Assembly (NCBI GenBank): GCA_023525975.1
Contig: CM042032.1
Coordinates: 71,694,260-71,758,259 of the forward strand
DNA length: 64,000 nt
Source of the DNA: Smallanthus sonchifolius
Taxonomy: Eukaryota; Streptophyta; Magnoliopsida; Asterales; Asteraceae
Direction of reading: 5' to 3'
A program made the position numbers and the translations under genes. The notes under the pieces were generated by a model that was not told the origin of the DNA, searched no databases, and worked only from the letters and a program-made list of their open reading frames with translations. This document shows, piece after piece, positions 34,057-43,149 of the stretch (position 1 is the stretch's first letter; the number at the start of each line of letters is the position of its first letter).

Positions 34057-34551
34057 AAAACTTCACACAATAGTAATAAAGTTTCCCAAGTGTTCCACTA
34101 AAGTCACTCAAATTTTCTTTGTTCTTCTAAAGTTACTCAACTTTCAGTAGGTATTCCAATATTATGAATTTTTTTTATAATGTTAAAGTTTTTTGAAATT
34201 AAGTGACCTAAATGGAACATATACGAATCCTAGTTACTATTTAGTGATTATTTTTTCTTTAAATTTGACTTAAATTGAAAATTATGAAACTTGGTTATTA
34301 TTTAGTGAATAGTTTCTTCACCGTTACCTCTTACTTCAAGTTAATTTTACAAAAAAATAATCACTAAATAGTAACTAGGATTCATGTATGTTCGATTTAG
34401 GTTACTTGAATTTAAAAAACTAGCATTTATAAAAAAGTTCACAAGGGTGGAACACCTAATGAAAGTTGAGTGACTTTAGAGGAACAAAAAAACTTTGAGT
34501 GATTTTAATGGAACACTTAGGAAACTTGGTTACTATTGTGTAAAGTTACCC
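34057..34551. mobile_element. Foldback/MITE with ~215 bp inverted arms
   Basis: The left arm (CTTCACACAATAGTAATAAA onward) and right arm are long imperfect inverted copies. Shared words include CACAATAGTAA, AAGTGTTCCA, CACTCAA and CCTAGTTACTATTTAGTGAT. The ends are about 34057 and 34551; a target duplication was not resolved. It lies in the intron between BRCA2-like exons 34700-34907 and 33188-33355. Confidence 0.7.
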
Positions 34552-35158
34552 CCATGATAAATTCATGTTGAATGTTATGTGCAAACCACTTCTATTATTT
34601 AGATTAAGTTGAACATTTGTGAGGGACAATTAAAAGACTGTTATATAAATAACACAAAACTTTGAATAATTGTAAAAAAGAATGATGGATGTCACATACC
34701 GTTGATCCTACAAGGTTGTAGTTGATTGGTACAATGGAATCACAGTCCACAGATGGGGAACAGAAGCTTATGGCAAGCAAAGCATCTGAAAGCTCGTGTG
34801 GATGTGATAAAATACTTCCATCAGCCACAAAAACCCATTGCCTTTTCTGTTGAGAAGACTTATGCACCACGCCCACGTGTATAACAAATGCAGCAACATC
34901 AAATTCACTGAAAAATCGAGAAATTGAATGGTGACTACATTGATTTCCAGATGCCAATTGTGTGTATTGTTGAAGAAATATACCTAGAGAGCGGAACTTC
35001 ACCCATTTTCAATAATGATACCGCTTTCCGAGGACTAAAAAATGGCCTGAAACTGTCATGCAAGATAGAAGGGAAAACCGTACAATATAAAGAGAAATAA
35101 TTACATATAAGACCCCTCAACTTTTGAGTAATAACATTGACTAATATTCCCCCTCAAG

Positions 35159-37252
35159 CTAAGGCCGGGAAGCGACCTGTAGCTTGGATCGTAATAAGAG
35201 AAACCGTTGTGAGGATAGAGGCTTGGTGAACACATCAGCGATTTGGTCATTAGTGGAGATAAATTGGACCGAGAGCTTCTTTTGAGCAACTTTCTCTCTA
35301 ACAAAATGAAAGTCAACCTCCACATGATTTGTACGCGCGTGAAAAACTGGGTTTGCTGATAGATAAGTAGCACCAAGATTATCACACCATAATGTGGGAA
35401 CAGAAGCCATGGGGATATGAAGTTCGCGCAGGAGGGTTTCAAGCCAAGTAAGTTCAACAACCGTATCAGCTAAAGCTTTGTATTCGGATTCGGTAGAGGA
35501 CCGAGAGACAGTTCTTTGTTTGCGGGCAGACCAGGAAACAAGGCTGGAACCAAGATATATAGCAAATCCCCCGGTGGATCGGCGGTCGTCGGGACAACCA
35601 GCCCAGTCAGCATCTGAATAAGCAGTCAAGGAGGAGCATGCGGCATCAGTGTAGGCATGAAGATGGGATCCGGACTTGTGGTTGAAGAGAAGGCCAAAGT
35701 CAGAGGTCCCCTATAGATGGCGGAGTATGCGCTTTACTGCAGACCACTGATTCTGGGTAGGAGATTGCATGAACTGGCAAACCTTGTTAACAGCAAAGGT
35801 GATATCTTGGCGGGACAAAGTAGCATATTGAAGTGCACCCACAACTTGACGATATTTGACTGGATCTTCAAGTAAAGGGCTGTCCAAGAGAGATAAATGG
35901 GTGGTAGTGGTGATGGGAGAGGCAACAGGTTTGGCATTAGAGAGGCCTGCTAGGGTGAGAAGTTCCTTAATATACTTCCGCTGAGATAACAGAAGATCAG
36001 CCCCTTTGGAGGTAACTTCAATGCCTAGAAAATAAGCAAGAGGACCCATATCCTGAACGGCAAAGGAGGAACTAAGGCTGGTCACCACTTGTTCAATTGC
36101 TTGAGAATTGTTCCCTATCAGGATAATATCAACATAAACCAACATGTAAAGAAGAGTGCCACGAGCCGAGTAAATAAAAAGGGATGGATCGGTTTTAGAC
36201 CCCTTGAAACCTAGCAATAGGAGAGCTGATGATAACCTCTCAAACCACGCCCTGGGAGCCTGCTTGAGACCGTACAAGGACTTGTGAAGATGATAAACAT
36301 AGTCTGGTGTATGTGGGTCAACGAAGCCGGGAGGTTGTGCTAGGTAGACAGTCTCTTTAAGATCCCCGTGCAGGAAGGCATTTTGAACATCTAATTGCCT
36401 CAAGGGCCACTTATTAGTGACAGCAGTGGATAAAACAACCCGAATGGTGGTGGGTTTTACAACCGGGCTAAAGGTTTCATGATAATCAATGCCAGCTTGT
36501 TGATGAAACCCTTAGCGACTAGACGGGCCTTGTATCGCTTAATAGCACCAGTTGGATCCCGTTTAAGTTTGTAGACCCATTTGCAAGCAACAATATTGGC
36601 ATTAGTGGGTCGCGGGACCAAGGACCATGTATTATTTTTTAGAAGGGCATCATATTCTTCGGTCATAGCCTTACGCCAGCGAGGGTCCTGGTTAGCAATG
36701 GTAAAGGTGGTGGGTTCCGAAATAGAGGCTGTGGTGGTGTGGAAGGAGGTGTGGTGAGGTTTGGTAGTTTGCTTGGGGTTGGGCCGTAGGTGGGCAGGGC
36801 GAGTGCGAGGTGGAGGTGGAGGTGGTGGTGGGGCAGTAGGGGATGGGGGTGCTGTGAAGGACTGCTGATCAGAAGTGGAAGCTGGAGGAGCCGTTTGCTT
36901 TGGACGGCGAGAGTAGGTGCGTAAGGGTGGTGAGGGGGGTGCTGTTGGGGAAGTAACAGGAGTAGTAGGCTCGGGTGGGGATGGTGATGTGGGTATAGTG
37001 ACTGTCGGGGAAGAAGTAGGAAGAGGGGTGGGATAGGAGGAGATATATGGATCAGGAGAGGGAGAGGGTGTAGTGGTGGAAGATGGAAGCTTAAAGGGAA
37101 AGGATAGTTCGTTAAACCGAACATGACGGGCGATCAGATGAGAGATCTAAGCACCGGTAACCATAATGGGAAGTGCTATAGCCCAAGAAGACACACGAGG
37201 TGGAACGAAAGTCCATTTTGTGTTTGTTGTAGGCACGAAGATGAGGAAAACA
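35159..37252 (-). pseudogene. Copia spacer, reverse transcriptase and RNase H
   Basis: 36663-37124 is a Pro/Ser/Thr-rich spacer read out of frame. RT starts at MTEEYDALLKNNTWSLVPRP (36457-36666), shifts frame, and continues at 35711-36403 with QLDVQNAFLHGDLKETVYLA and LKQAPRAWFERL. The catalytic YVDD lacks one Asp codon (LVYVDIILIG). RNase H is 35159-35629 with YSDADWAGCPDDRRST, SRSSTESEYKALA, LWCDNLGATYLSANP and ADVFTKPL, ending at a stop before the PPT. Confidence 0.85.
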
Positions 37253-38347
37253 CTAACACCCAAAGACCCGAAGGAAGGAGAGGTCGGGTCGGTGATGATG
37301 GACCTGTTCAAAGGGAGACAGGCCGGTCTGTAGGCGGGATGGCATCCGATTTATGAGATAGACTGTTGTATCAAAGGCGAAGTGCCAAAAACGGGGTGGA
37401 ACAGTGGAGTGGGCTAATAGAGTGAGACCGGTTTCGACAACGTGTTGATGGCGGTGTTCGACAGTGCCGTTTTGTTCACTCGTATGTGGGCATGATAGCC
37501 GATGAATGATGCCAAGAGTGGCAAAGAAGGGAGACAGGTTTCTAAATTCTCCTCCCCAATCAGTTTGGAAAGATTTTAACTTTGTGTGAAATTGTCTTTC
37601 GACCATAACTAAGAAGCGTTTAAAGGTGTCATAGACATCAGATTTACGTATCAAGGGAAAAAACCACATAAACTTGGTGAAGTGATCAACACAAAGTAGG
37701 AAGTAATTATGTCCTTCAAAAGAGGTAACAGGAGCCGGGCCCCATACATCACAAAAGACCAAATCTAGAACTTTTAAATTTAGATGATAATAAGTGAAGT
37801 TTTGAGGACTTCCTAATAGCACAAGAGTTACAAAAGGAACTTGATTGTTTATTAGTGATTGGTAGAATTTGGATGAGCCAATATGGAGAATGGGTAAACA
37901 TGTACCATTGCCGACATGAAGGTTGTCCTCACCGAAGTAAGGCTCAGAACTGTCGAAGAATGAAAGATCCGGTGCCACATGATTGGTTGAACCTGTGTCG
38001 GGCAGCCAAGAAGTTGCTGTTTGGGACCTGTAATCAGCAAAATTAGCAGAGGGTTGTCTTACCCGAATGGTGGCAGGGTCACGATTGGGGCACTGTGAAG
38101 GAATGTGACCAATCCCGCACCTGTTGCATGATCCGTACACAGTATTCTGATTCGAGGCCCAGTGAAATTGGGTGCGATTCCCGCCTCCGTGATTGCGGGA
38201 AAGGTTGGGAAAGTTGGTTTGTCCACGGTCACGGTGACGCTGGCCACGCCCACGTCTACGGCTGGTAAAAAGGGCCTGTGGAGTGTGCAGGGATGAAGTT
38301 CCAATAGGCTGAAGTTGAAGTCCAAATTGAGCAACAAGTTGTTGCAA
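37253..38347 (-). pseudogene. Copia gag zinc knuckle, protease and integrase
   Basis: 364 residues: an Arg/Gly-rich stretch, the knuckle CNRCGIGHIPSQC, the protease site WLPDTGSTNHV, then integrase with FCDVWGPAPV, FQTDWGGEFRNL and HTSEQNGTVEHRH (all three catalytic acids present) and NRMPSRLQTGLSPFE. The integrase HHCC zinc domain between protease and core is missing: the frame jumps from SLINNQVPFVTL to VLDLVFCDVWG. This deletion preserved the frame. Confidence 0.82.
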
Positions 38348-38524
38348 GGATTGCTAAATATGGGGTAGTCCCGAAACAGTTAAAGAAGAAGACCCAGCTG
38401 AGTTTGGGTTGGTGGCAGCAGCAGCGAAGGCTTGAACAGAAAACTCATCAGGGGCAGGCTTCTTGATCATAAAATCATGATCAGCTAAAAGAGCATGGAG
38501 ATCAGTGAAGCCAGCAGGGGTTTC

Positions 38525-39100
38525 TCAGGCAAGAATATTGGTTTTCAGGTTATTGTATTCATCTCTAAGTCCAGATACAACAAGCATAACGAGATCTTTA
38601 TCCTTGATCGGTTCTCCAATATTAGCAAGGGCATCAGAATATTCCTGGGCACGGGTTAGATAAGCAAATGAGGTTTTATCTTCGGTCATTTGGATTCTTA
38701 ACAACTGAGTTTTAAGGGTGTATTCTCGTGAGGAGGTATTTGGTGCATAGGCACGCTCAAGAGAGAGCCAGAGTTCACGAGAGGTATTACCTTGAACATG
38801 TTTGAAAGATGCTTCGGAGATGGTGGACAGGAGAATCATCCGAACATGGGTATCGTTGGAAAGCCAGGTTTGGTGGTTTGGGTTTGGCAGTGGTGGCGGG
38901 ACAGAGGCAGCCGCTGGGGTGAGAGTAGCAGGTGGGCAGGGGATCGTCCCATCAATATACCCGTATAAATTGTTGGTCACAAGAAAAGGCTGAATCATTT
39001 GCTTCCAATAGCCAGAGTTGGTGGGGGAGAGGGAAAACCCAAATTTGTGAGAGTTGTGGGTGGTTTTGTCAACTGTAGAGAAGAGAGCAAGGAGGGCCAT
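38525..39100 (-). pseudogene. Copia gag (UBN2-type) N-terminal half
   Basis: 191 residues from MALLALFSTVDKTTHN to a stop. It has the typical copia gag pattern: NSGYWKQMIQPFLVTNNLYG, a Pro-rich insert, TISEASFKHVQGNTSRELW, LKTQLLRIQM and VSGLRDEYNNLKTNILA. The start follows an untranslated leader of about 140 bp after the PBS. The reading frame breaks at 38525 and resumes at about 38347. Confidence 0.8.
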
Positions 39101-39251
39101 TGTGCGGCTGTGAGGGGTGTCACCGACGATGTCTCTGGCAGGAAAAAAAAAGCGAGGTCAGCGGCGATGTATCTGGTGCGGCTAGGTCACCGGGAGAAGT
39201 AAAAAGAGGCCGATCAGAACCCAGAAAGGTGATCGGGCTCTGATACCAAAA

Positions 39252-39361
39252 TGTTCAGATGAAAAGGTGTTGTGTATTCATTCAAGAGAAAACCGTACAA
39301 TATAAAGAGAAAAAATTACATATAAGACCCCTCAACTATTGAGTAATAACATTGACTAATA
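39252..39361 (-). repeat. 5' LTR of the copia element in BRCA2-like gene
   Basis: A 110 bp LTR that matches 35071-35146 from the middle outward with about 4 differences. TATAAAGAG on the plus strand (39301-39309) is part of the shared core. Confidence 0.8.
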
Positions 39362-39729
39362 CCCATTAACACCTCAAAATTTTAAATTTTCAGTTAAAAT
39401 TTAAAGAAGTCAACGTCTGCAAAGGCCTTTGATGGCTGTTGGTTACATTTTTGTTAAATATCTTGAAGATTCACTCAAAAAGAAGAATCAGGTTTATATG
39501 TTATTATTTTGAGCATGGAAGAAAATAGAAATAACTAGATTGTAAGCCTTGACACATGATTCACCTGTTTCTCAGTTGGGTTCCATATTGTTATCAATCC
39601 CTGTTGTGAGCAACTCTTTTGAATATGGGTTTGACCAGTCAAACCAACCACTCTCACCCTCATAAGTGTGTTGACATCCCTCGTACCTAGTCCAGCTTCC
39701 TCCAATGCCTTTTCAATTAATTTAGGGAG

Positions 39730-40496
39730 CTATTATTTGTACACTCACTTCATCTTTCTCACACCACCCCTACATCAAATCAATCACATCACATCAAACC
39801 AAATAAAATCTATTTATATATTTTTATTTATTTACCTTTTTAACTTAAATTAAATTTATATCATTAGTTAAATTAACTAAAACTTTAAAAAAGTCAACTT
39901 GTAAAATTATGTAAATTGTAAAGTTACTTTTATATTTTTATTTATTTATCTTTTCAACTTAAATTAGATTTATATAAAATTAAATAAATTAAAAAAATTC
40001 ATTGATAAGTACATTATTATGTGAGACAACTCGTTTTATAGTAGAATTCATTGATAATAATTGCAGCGGCTTTACTAGTTTTACGTGCCGGTCTAGTTTC
40101 ATCGTTATGCGTGTAAATAATTTGAAACGACACAAGATTCCGTCAATTATTTGATACGACATAAGATTCCGCCAAACACATATTATATAAACAACTAAAT
40201 ATTTCATTCATTTATTCATTCAATCTGAATTTTCTCTAAATTCTCTCTGAATCTGTTAAAAACGAGTTAAGTATGACGGGTTTTGGTGAAAACTATCTAG
40301 GGAATGTTGGTGAATCTTCTAACAATATATCAGAGTTTTATACTAATCAGGTAACGTTCGTGATTATGTTTGTATTATACTAAGGTCATATGCTTATTAA
40401 AAGTTTTATATAAATTATTAGAATATATCTTATGACGTTTACATCTTTTTTATAAAAATGCCAGTGTTTTTAATTATTATTTTTATAAAAATAAAA
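39730..40496. other. BRCA2-like intron, AT-rich
   Basis: It lies between the BRCA2-like exons at 39565-39729 and 41960-42146. A short near-repeat (TTTATATTTTTATTTATTTA) occurs at about 39815 and 39930. No domain-bearing frame. Confidence 0.4.
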
Positions 40497-40650
40497 ACTC
40501 AAACCAAACCAAACCAAACGTACCCAGTATAATCTCACACATAGCTAACGCTATTAGTAGGGTCTGGGGAGGGTGTGATGAGGGCAAACCTTACCCCTAT
40601 CCCAAGGGATAGAGAGGCTGCTCCCGTTTAGACCCCCGGCTCCATGGGAA
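40497..40650 (-). mobile_element. SINE with (TTTGG)n 3' tail
   Basis: The minus strand runs from about CCATGGAGCCGGGGGTCTAA through CAGCCTCTCTATCC, GGGGTAAGGTTTGC, CACCCTCCCCAGACCC and GAGATTATACTGGGTACG to a (TTTGG)3 tail at 40500-40520. The CTCCCCAGACCC...GGGATTATACTGGG signature is common in asterid SINEs whose tails are short GT-rich repeats. AT-rich flanks give only a weak target duplication. Confidence 0.65.
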
Positions 40651-40956
40651 AGAAAAAGATAAAAATATAAATAAAATTAATGAGTAATAAAGTAAAATAA
40701 ATCTAACAGTAATCTAACAATTAGCAGTGTATAACTAGAGTATATTAGTCACAAGAAACACAACACACCTACAAGAAACAAGACATACGCAAAAATAACA
40801 ACTCAAAATACGTTAATCTATTTAAGAAGAGTGAAAATGACTTTAACATTTAACAAACACTTTTATTAAATTTAATATAAAAATATAAATTAAAATAACT
40901 ATAGATTGTCTTCTCATTATTCCTTTTATATATGTATTCCTATCATCATCCCCTTA

Positions 40957-41553
40957 GGCTATGGAGATTACCTCCGTGGAGAGTGGCGTGGAGATGACTT
41001 GGCTGGCGTGGGGCCTTGGCCGTGGAACACCGCGCCCCCTGCGCGTGGTCCACGGTCGTGGAGATTTCCACGGCGTGGAGGGAAAGAAAGACATTGGAAT
41101 TTAGCCGTTGGGTGGGTCTTCCATCTTGACTTTTGCCGTTGGCTCCGACATGAGGCCTGAGATGGTGACTTCGGATGTGTGTGGAGAATAAACATTTCGC
41201 CGGAGACGGTGATCTGAGATGGTGACTTCGCCGGAGATGGTGACCTGAGAAAAGAATAGAGTTGAATAGATGTTTGTGTGGTGAATAAAAGATTCCATAT
41301 ATTTTTAATTTTTATATGTAATGGTTCTTTTTTTTAAATGTAATGTTTTTTTAGTTTTTATATAATGTTTTTAATTTTTATTTAAGTTGTTATATAAAAT
41401 TAATTAAATTAGTTAAAGAAAATGACGTGACGGTGTGGAGATGTGGAACCATTTCCCTTAAATGTGCAAAGTGGGGAAAAGATGTGAAATCTGATGTGAC
41501 GCTGACGTGGAGTGGTGTGAAAATGTAGAAATGTGTAGGTACTCCCCATAGCC
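40957..41553. mobile_element. PIF/Harbinger-type MITE with TTA target duplication
   Basis: TTA (40954-40956) and TTA (41554-41556) flank inverted ends GGCTATGGAGATTACC (left) and GGCTATGGGGAGTACC (right, reverse complement). The left half is very GC-rich, with GTGGAGATTTCC/GGCCGTGGA inverted words, and the middle has a short GCCGGAGAnGGTGA duplication. It is 597 bp with no transposase, and sits in a BRCA2-like intron. Confidence 0.78.
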
Positions 41554-42166
41554 TTATAGACCCCATCATCGTCATTAAAAAGTGAAAACAATTTGGGTGT
41601 ATGTGACTTTTTTTTATAGGGGTGTACAAATAGAGCCTCCCTTAATTTATCTATCTCTGACTGTCTAGTTGCCTATAAACGAACCAGAAACATTTATATA
41701 TTCAGGCTAGAAGCAGCCAAATAGGTGGGTGGGTTGTGTAAAATAGGTCAGGTCAAAAACAAGCAATACTTTGTCTAGTTTTAAATATGATTGCATATAC
41801 TTTATTATTAAAATAATAATCTAACTTTACATGGAGCTATTTGGTGGTTTTATGCAAAAAAAAAAAGTGTGCTTTGTGACTTTCAACCCATTTGGCATTT
41901 TGCTTTACAAAACAATTTGTTTGGTTTGGCCCATTTGACCATTAGATATAAACATATACCTCAATTTTTGCTTGATAAGTAGCAAATGACGTCAGTTGTT
42001 CTAAACTCATGTCAGCCATAATAACTTCTGGTTCAGCAGCCTGTTCTAGTAGCTTTGAAATCTTCTCCCCTTCATCATCGTCAATTTGGAAACATTTAAG
42101 CCCTGATTGAAACTCGGCCATAATGCCTTCCATGATGCTTGAACGTCTACAAAATTATTTTCCGGA

Positions 42167-42350
42167 GAGGATGTTAATTTGAGGAGAGCTAGGTTTTTCA
42201 ATTAGAGCTTTTTGTGGTTCACTTGAGAACTTGGTGCCGGAACGTTGCCACTTGAAATTATTCCCGACGTCGGAGAAGACTTGCCGTGTCGACATTTAAC
42301 GGCGAACGGCCGGTTCGTGATTTTCCTACGAGGATGTTAATTTGAGGAGA
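42167..42350. repeat. 21 bp direct repeat flanking the BRCA2-like first exon
   Basis: 42167-42187 and 42330-42350 are identical (GAGGATGTTAATTTGAGG plus AGA), with weaker similarity for about 10 more bases. One copy is at the 3' edge of the first exon, the other in the presumed 5' leader. Confidence 0.8.
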
Positions 42351-42521
42351 CGGATGATTTTGTTCTTGGAATTTTTAGCTGAAAATGGAGCGAGAATTTC
42401 CCCTTTTCTCATTAGGGCCTTAGGCGGGATATATCACATTAATAATTAGTAAAGTTTCAAATGCGACCCTCGTTTCTCGATCTTTCACATTTTTTTCTAT
42501 TAGTTTTTTAAAACAAACCTA

Positions 42522-42878
42522 AGAGTAAATTACAGAAATCAACATTAATGTTTTTAATTTCACCTATTTTAATCTTCATTAATTACATTGAACATCATTT
42601 ATGTACAAACATTGTAACAAATTTAGATTTTTAGTCTAACTTCTGTTAAATCAAGGCACGTATGTTTCACGTGAGGGCATATTTGTAATCAAGACAAGTT
42701 GGATATGCTCTCACATGATACACACGTGCCTTGATTTAACGGATAAATTAAACGAAAGTTAGACGAAATGTCTAAATTTGTTACAACATTTGTACATAAA
42801 GGTGTCCAGTGTAATTAATGAAAATTAAGGTCTGTAAGTGAAATTAGGTATAAACATAAATGTAATTTTGTCCAAACT
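42522..42878. mobile_element. Foldback/MITE with ~150 bp inverted arms
   Basis: The arms share TTCATTAATTACA, TTTATGTACAAA, AACAAATTTAGA, TCTAACTT and TTAAATCAAGGCACGT in inverted order around a centre near 42690. The ends are approximately AGAGTAAATTACA and its diverged complement. It has no coding capacity. It lies just upstream of the BRCA2-like first exon. Confidence 0.72.
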
Positions 42879-43149
42879 AAAGTTGAATTTAAACACGATA
42901 CCAACCTGTTATCAAAATCATGAGTTTGGTTTAGCCAAAACAGCGTCTTGCACTCTTGCTTAACCAATAGGGTACTTGATGGAGAAATAAGTCAACAAAC
43001 CAAGTGTTCTTCCCGAGGTCTTGGCAAACCTAGAGGCTCATTGGTCCATATAAGATTTTGCCCAACTAAGACGCCCACTTTTCCACTTGAGGTCTGATCT
43101 AACCAAGATGTGTGTTTGCTCCACTTGAGATAGAATAGAACAAGAGGAA

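Larger units (their letters stand above)
35071..39361 (-). mobile_element. Ty1/copia element inserted in the BRCA2-like gene
   Basis: The 5' LTR is 39252-39361 and the 3' LTR is 35071-35146; the latter lacks about 35 bp at its outer end. PBS lies at 39237-39248 (TGGTATCAGAGC on the minus strand) and a G-rich purine tract at 35147-35157. The LTR begins TATTAGTC and ends GAACA, that is TA...CA, a known non-canonical copia form. Gag, protease, integrase, RT and RNase H are all present but frameshifted. No target duplication is seen, consistent with a deletion at the left end that also took part of the BRCA2-like exon. Confidence 0.85.
33050..42295 (-). pseudogene. BRCA2: BRCA2-like gene, internally deleted and transposon-broken
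   Basis: BRCA2 loads RAD51 on single-stranded DNA. An exon starting at 42295 reads MSTRQVFSDVGNNFKWQR, resembling the plant BRCA2 start (MSTWQLF...). It runs to a TAA near 42155 and is followed within about 10 bp by the acceptor of a C-terminal exon (41960-42146; IMEGIMAEFQSG, AAEPEVIMADMSLEQLTSFA). Further exons are 39565-39729 (ALEEAGLGTRDVNTLMRVRV), 34984-35070 (FRPFFSPRKAVSLLKMGEV, cut by a copia LTR), 34700-34907 (EFDVAAFVIHVG, KRQWVFVADGS, INYNLVGST), 33188-33355 (VGFCNIIKCAKDHTNHIWVA) and 33050-33103 (last exon, TAA). Splice sites and phases of the C-terminal exons mostly fit. The BRC repeats, helical domain, first OB fold and the exon between 39565 and 35070 are absent. The comparison is from memory. 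A truncated product from a second promoter cannot be excluded, but the simplest reading is a pseudogene. Confidence 0.82.

Noticed and set aside
36663..37124. Pro/His/Leu-rich 153-residue protein
   Set aside because: It is the out-of-frame reading of the variable Pro/Ser/Thr spacer between copia integrase and reverse transcriptase.
40906..41160. 84-residue GC-rich ORF
   Set aside because: It lies inside the Harbinger-type MITE and crosses its terminal repeat.
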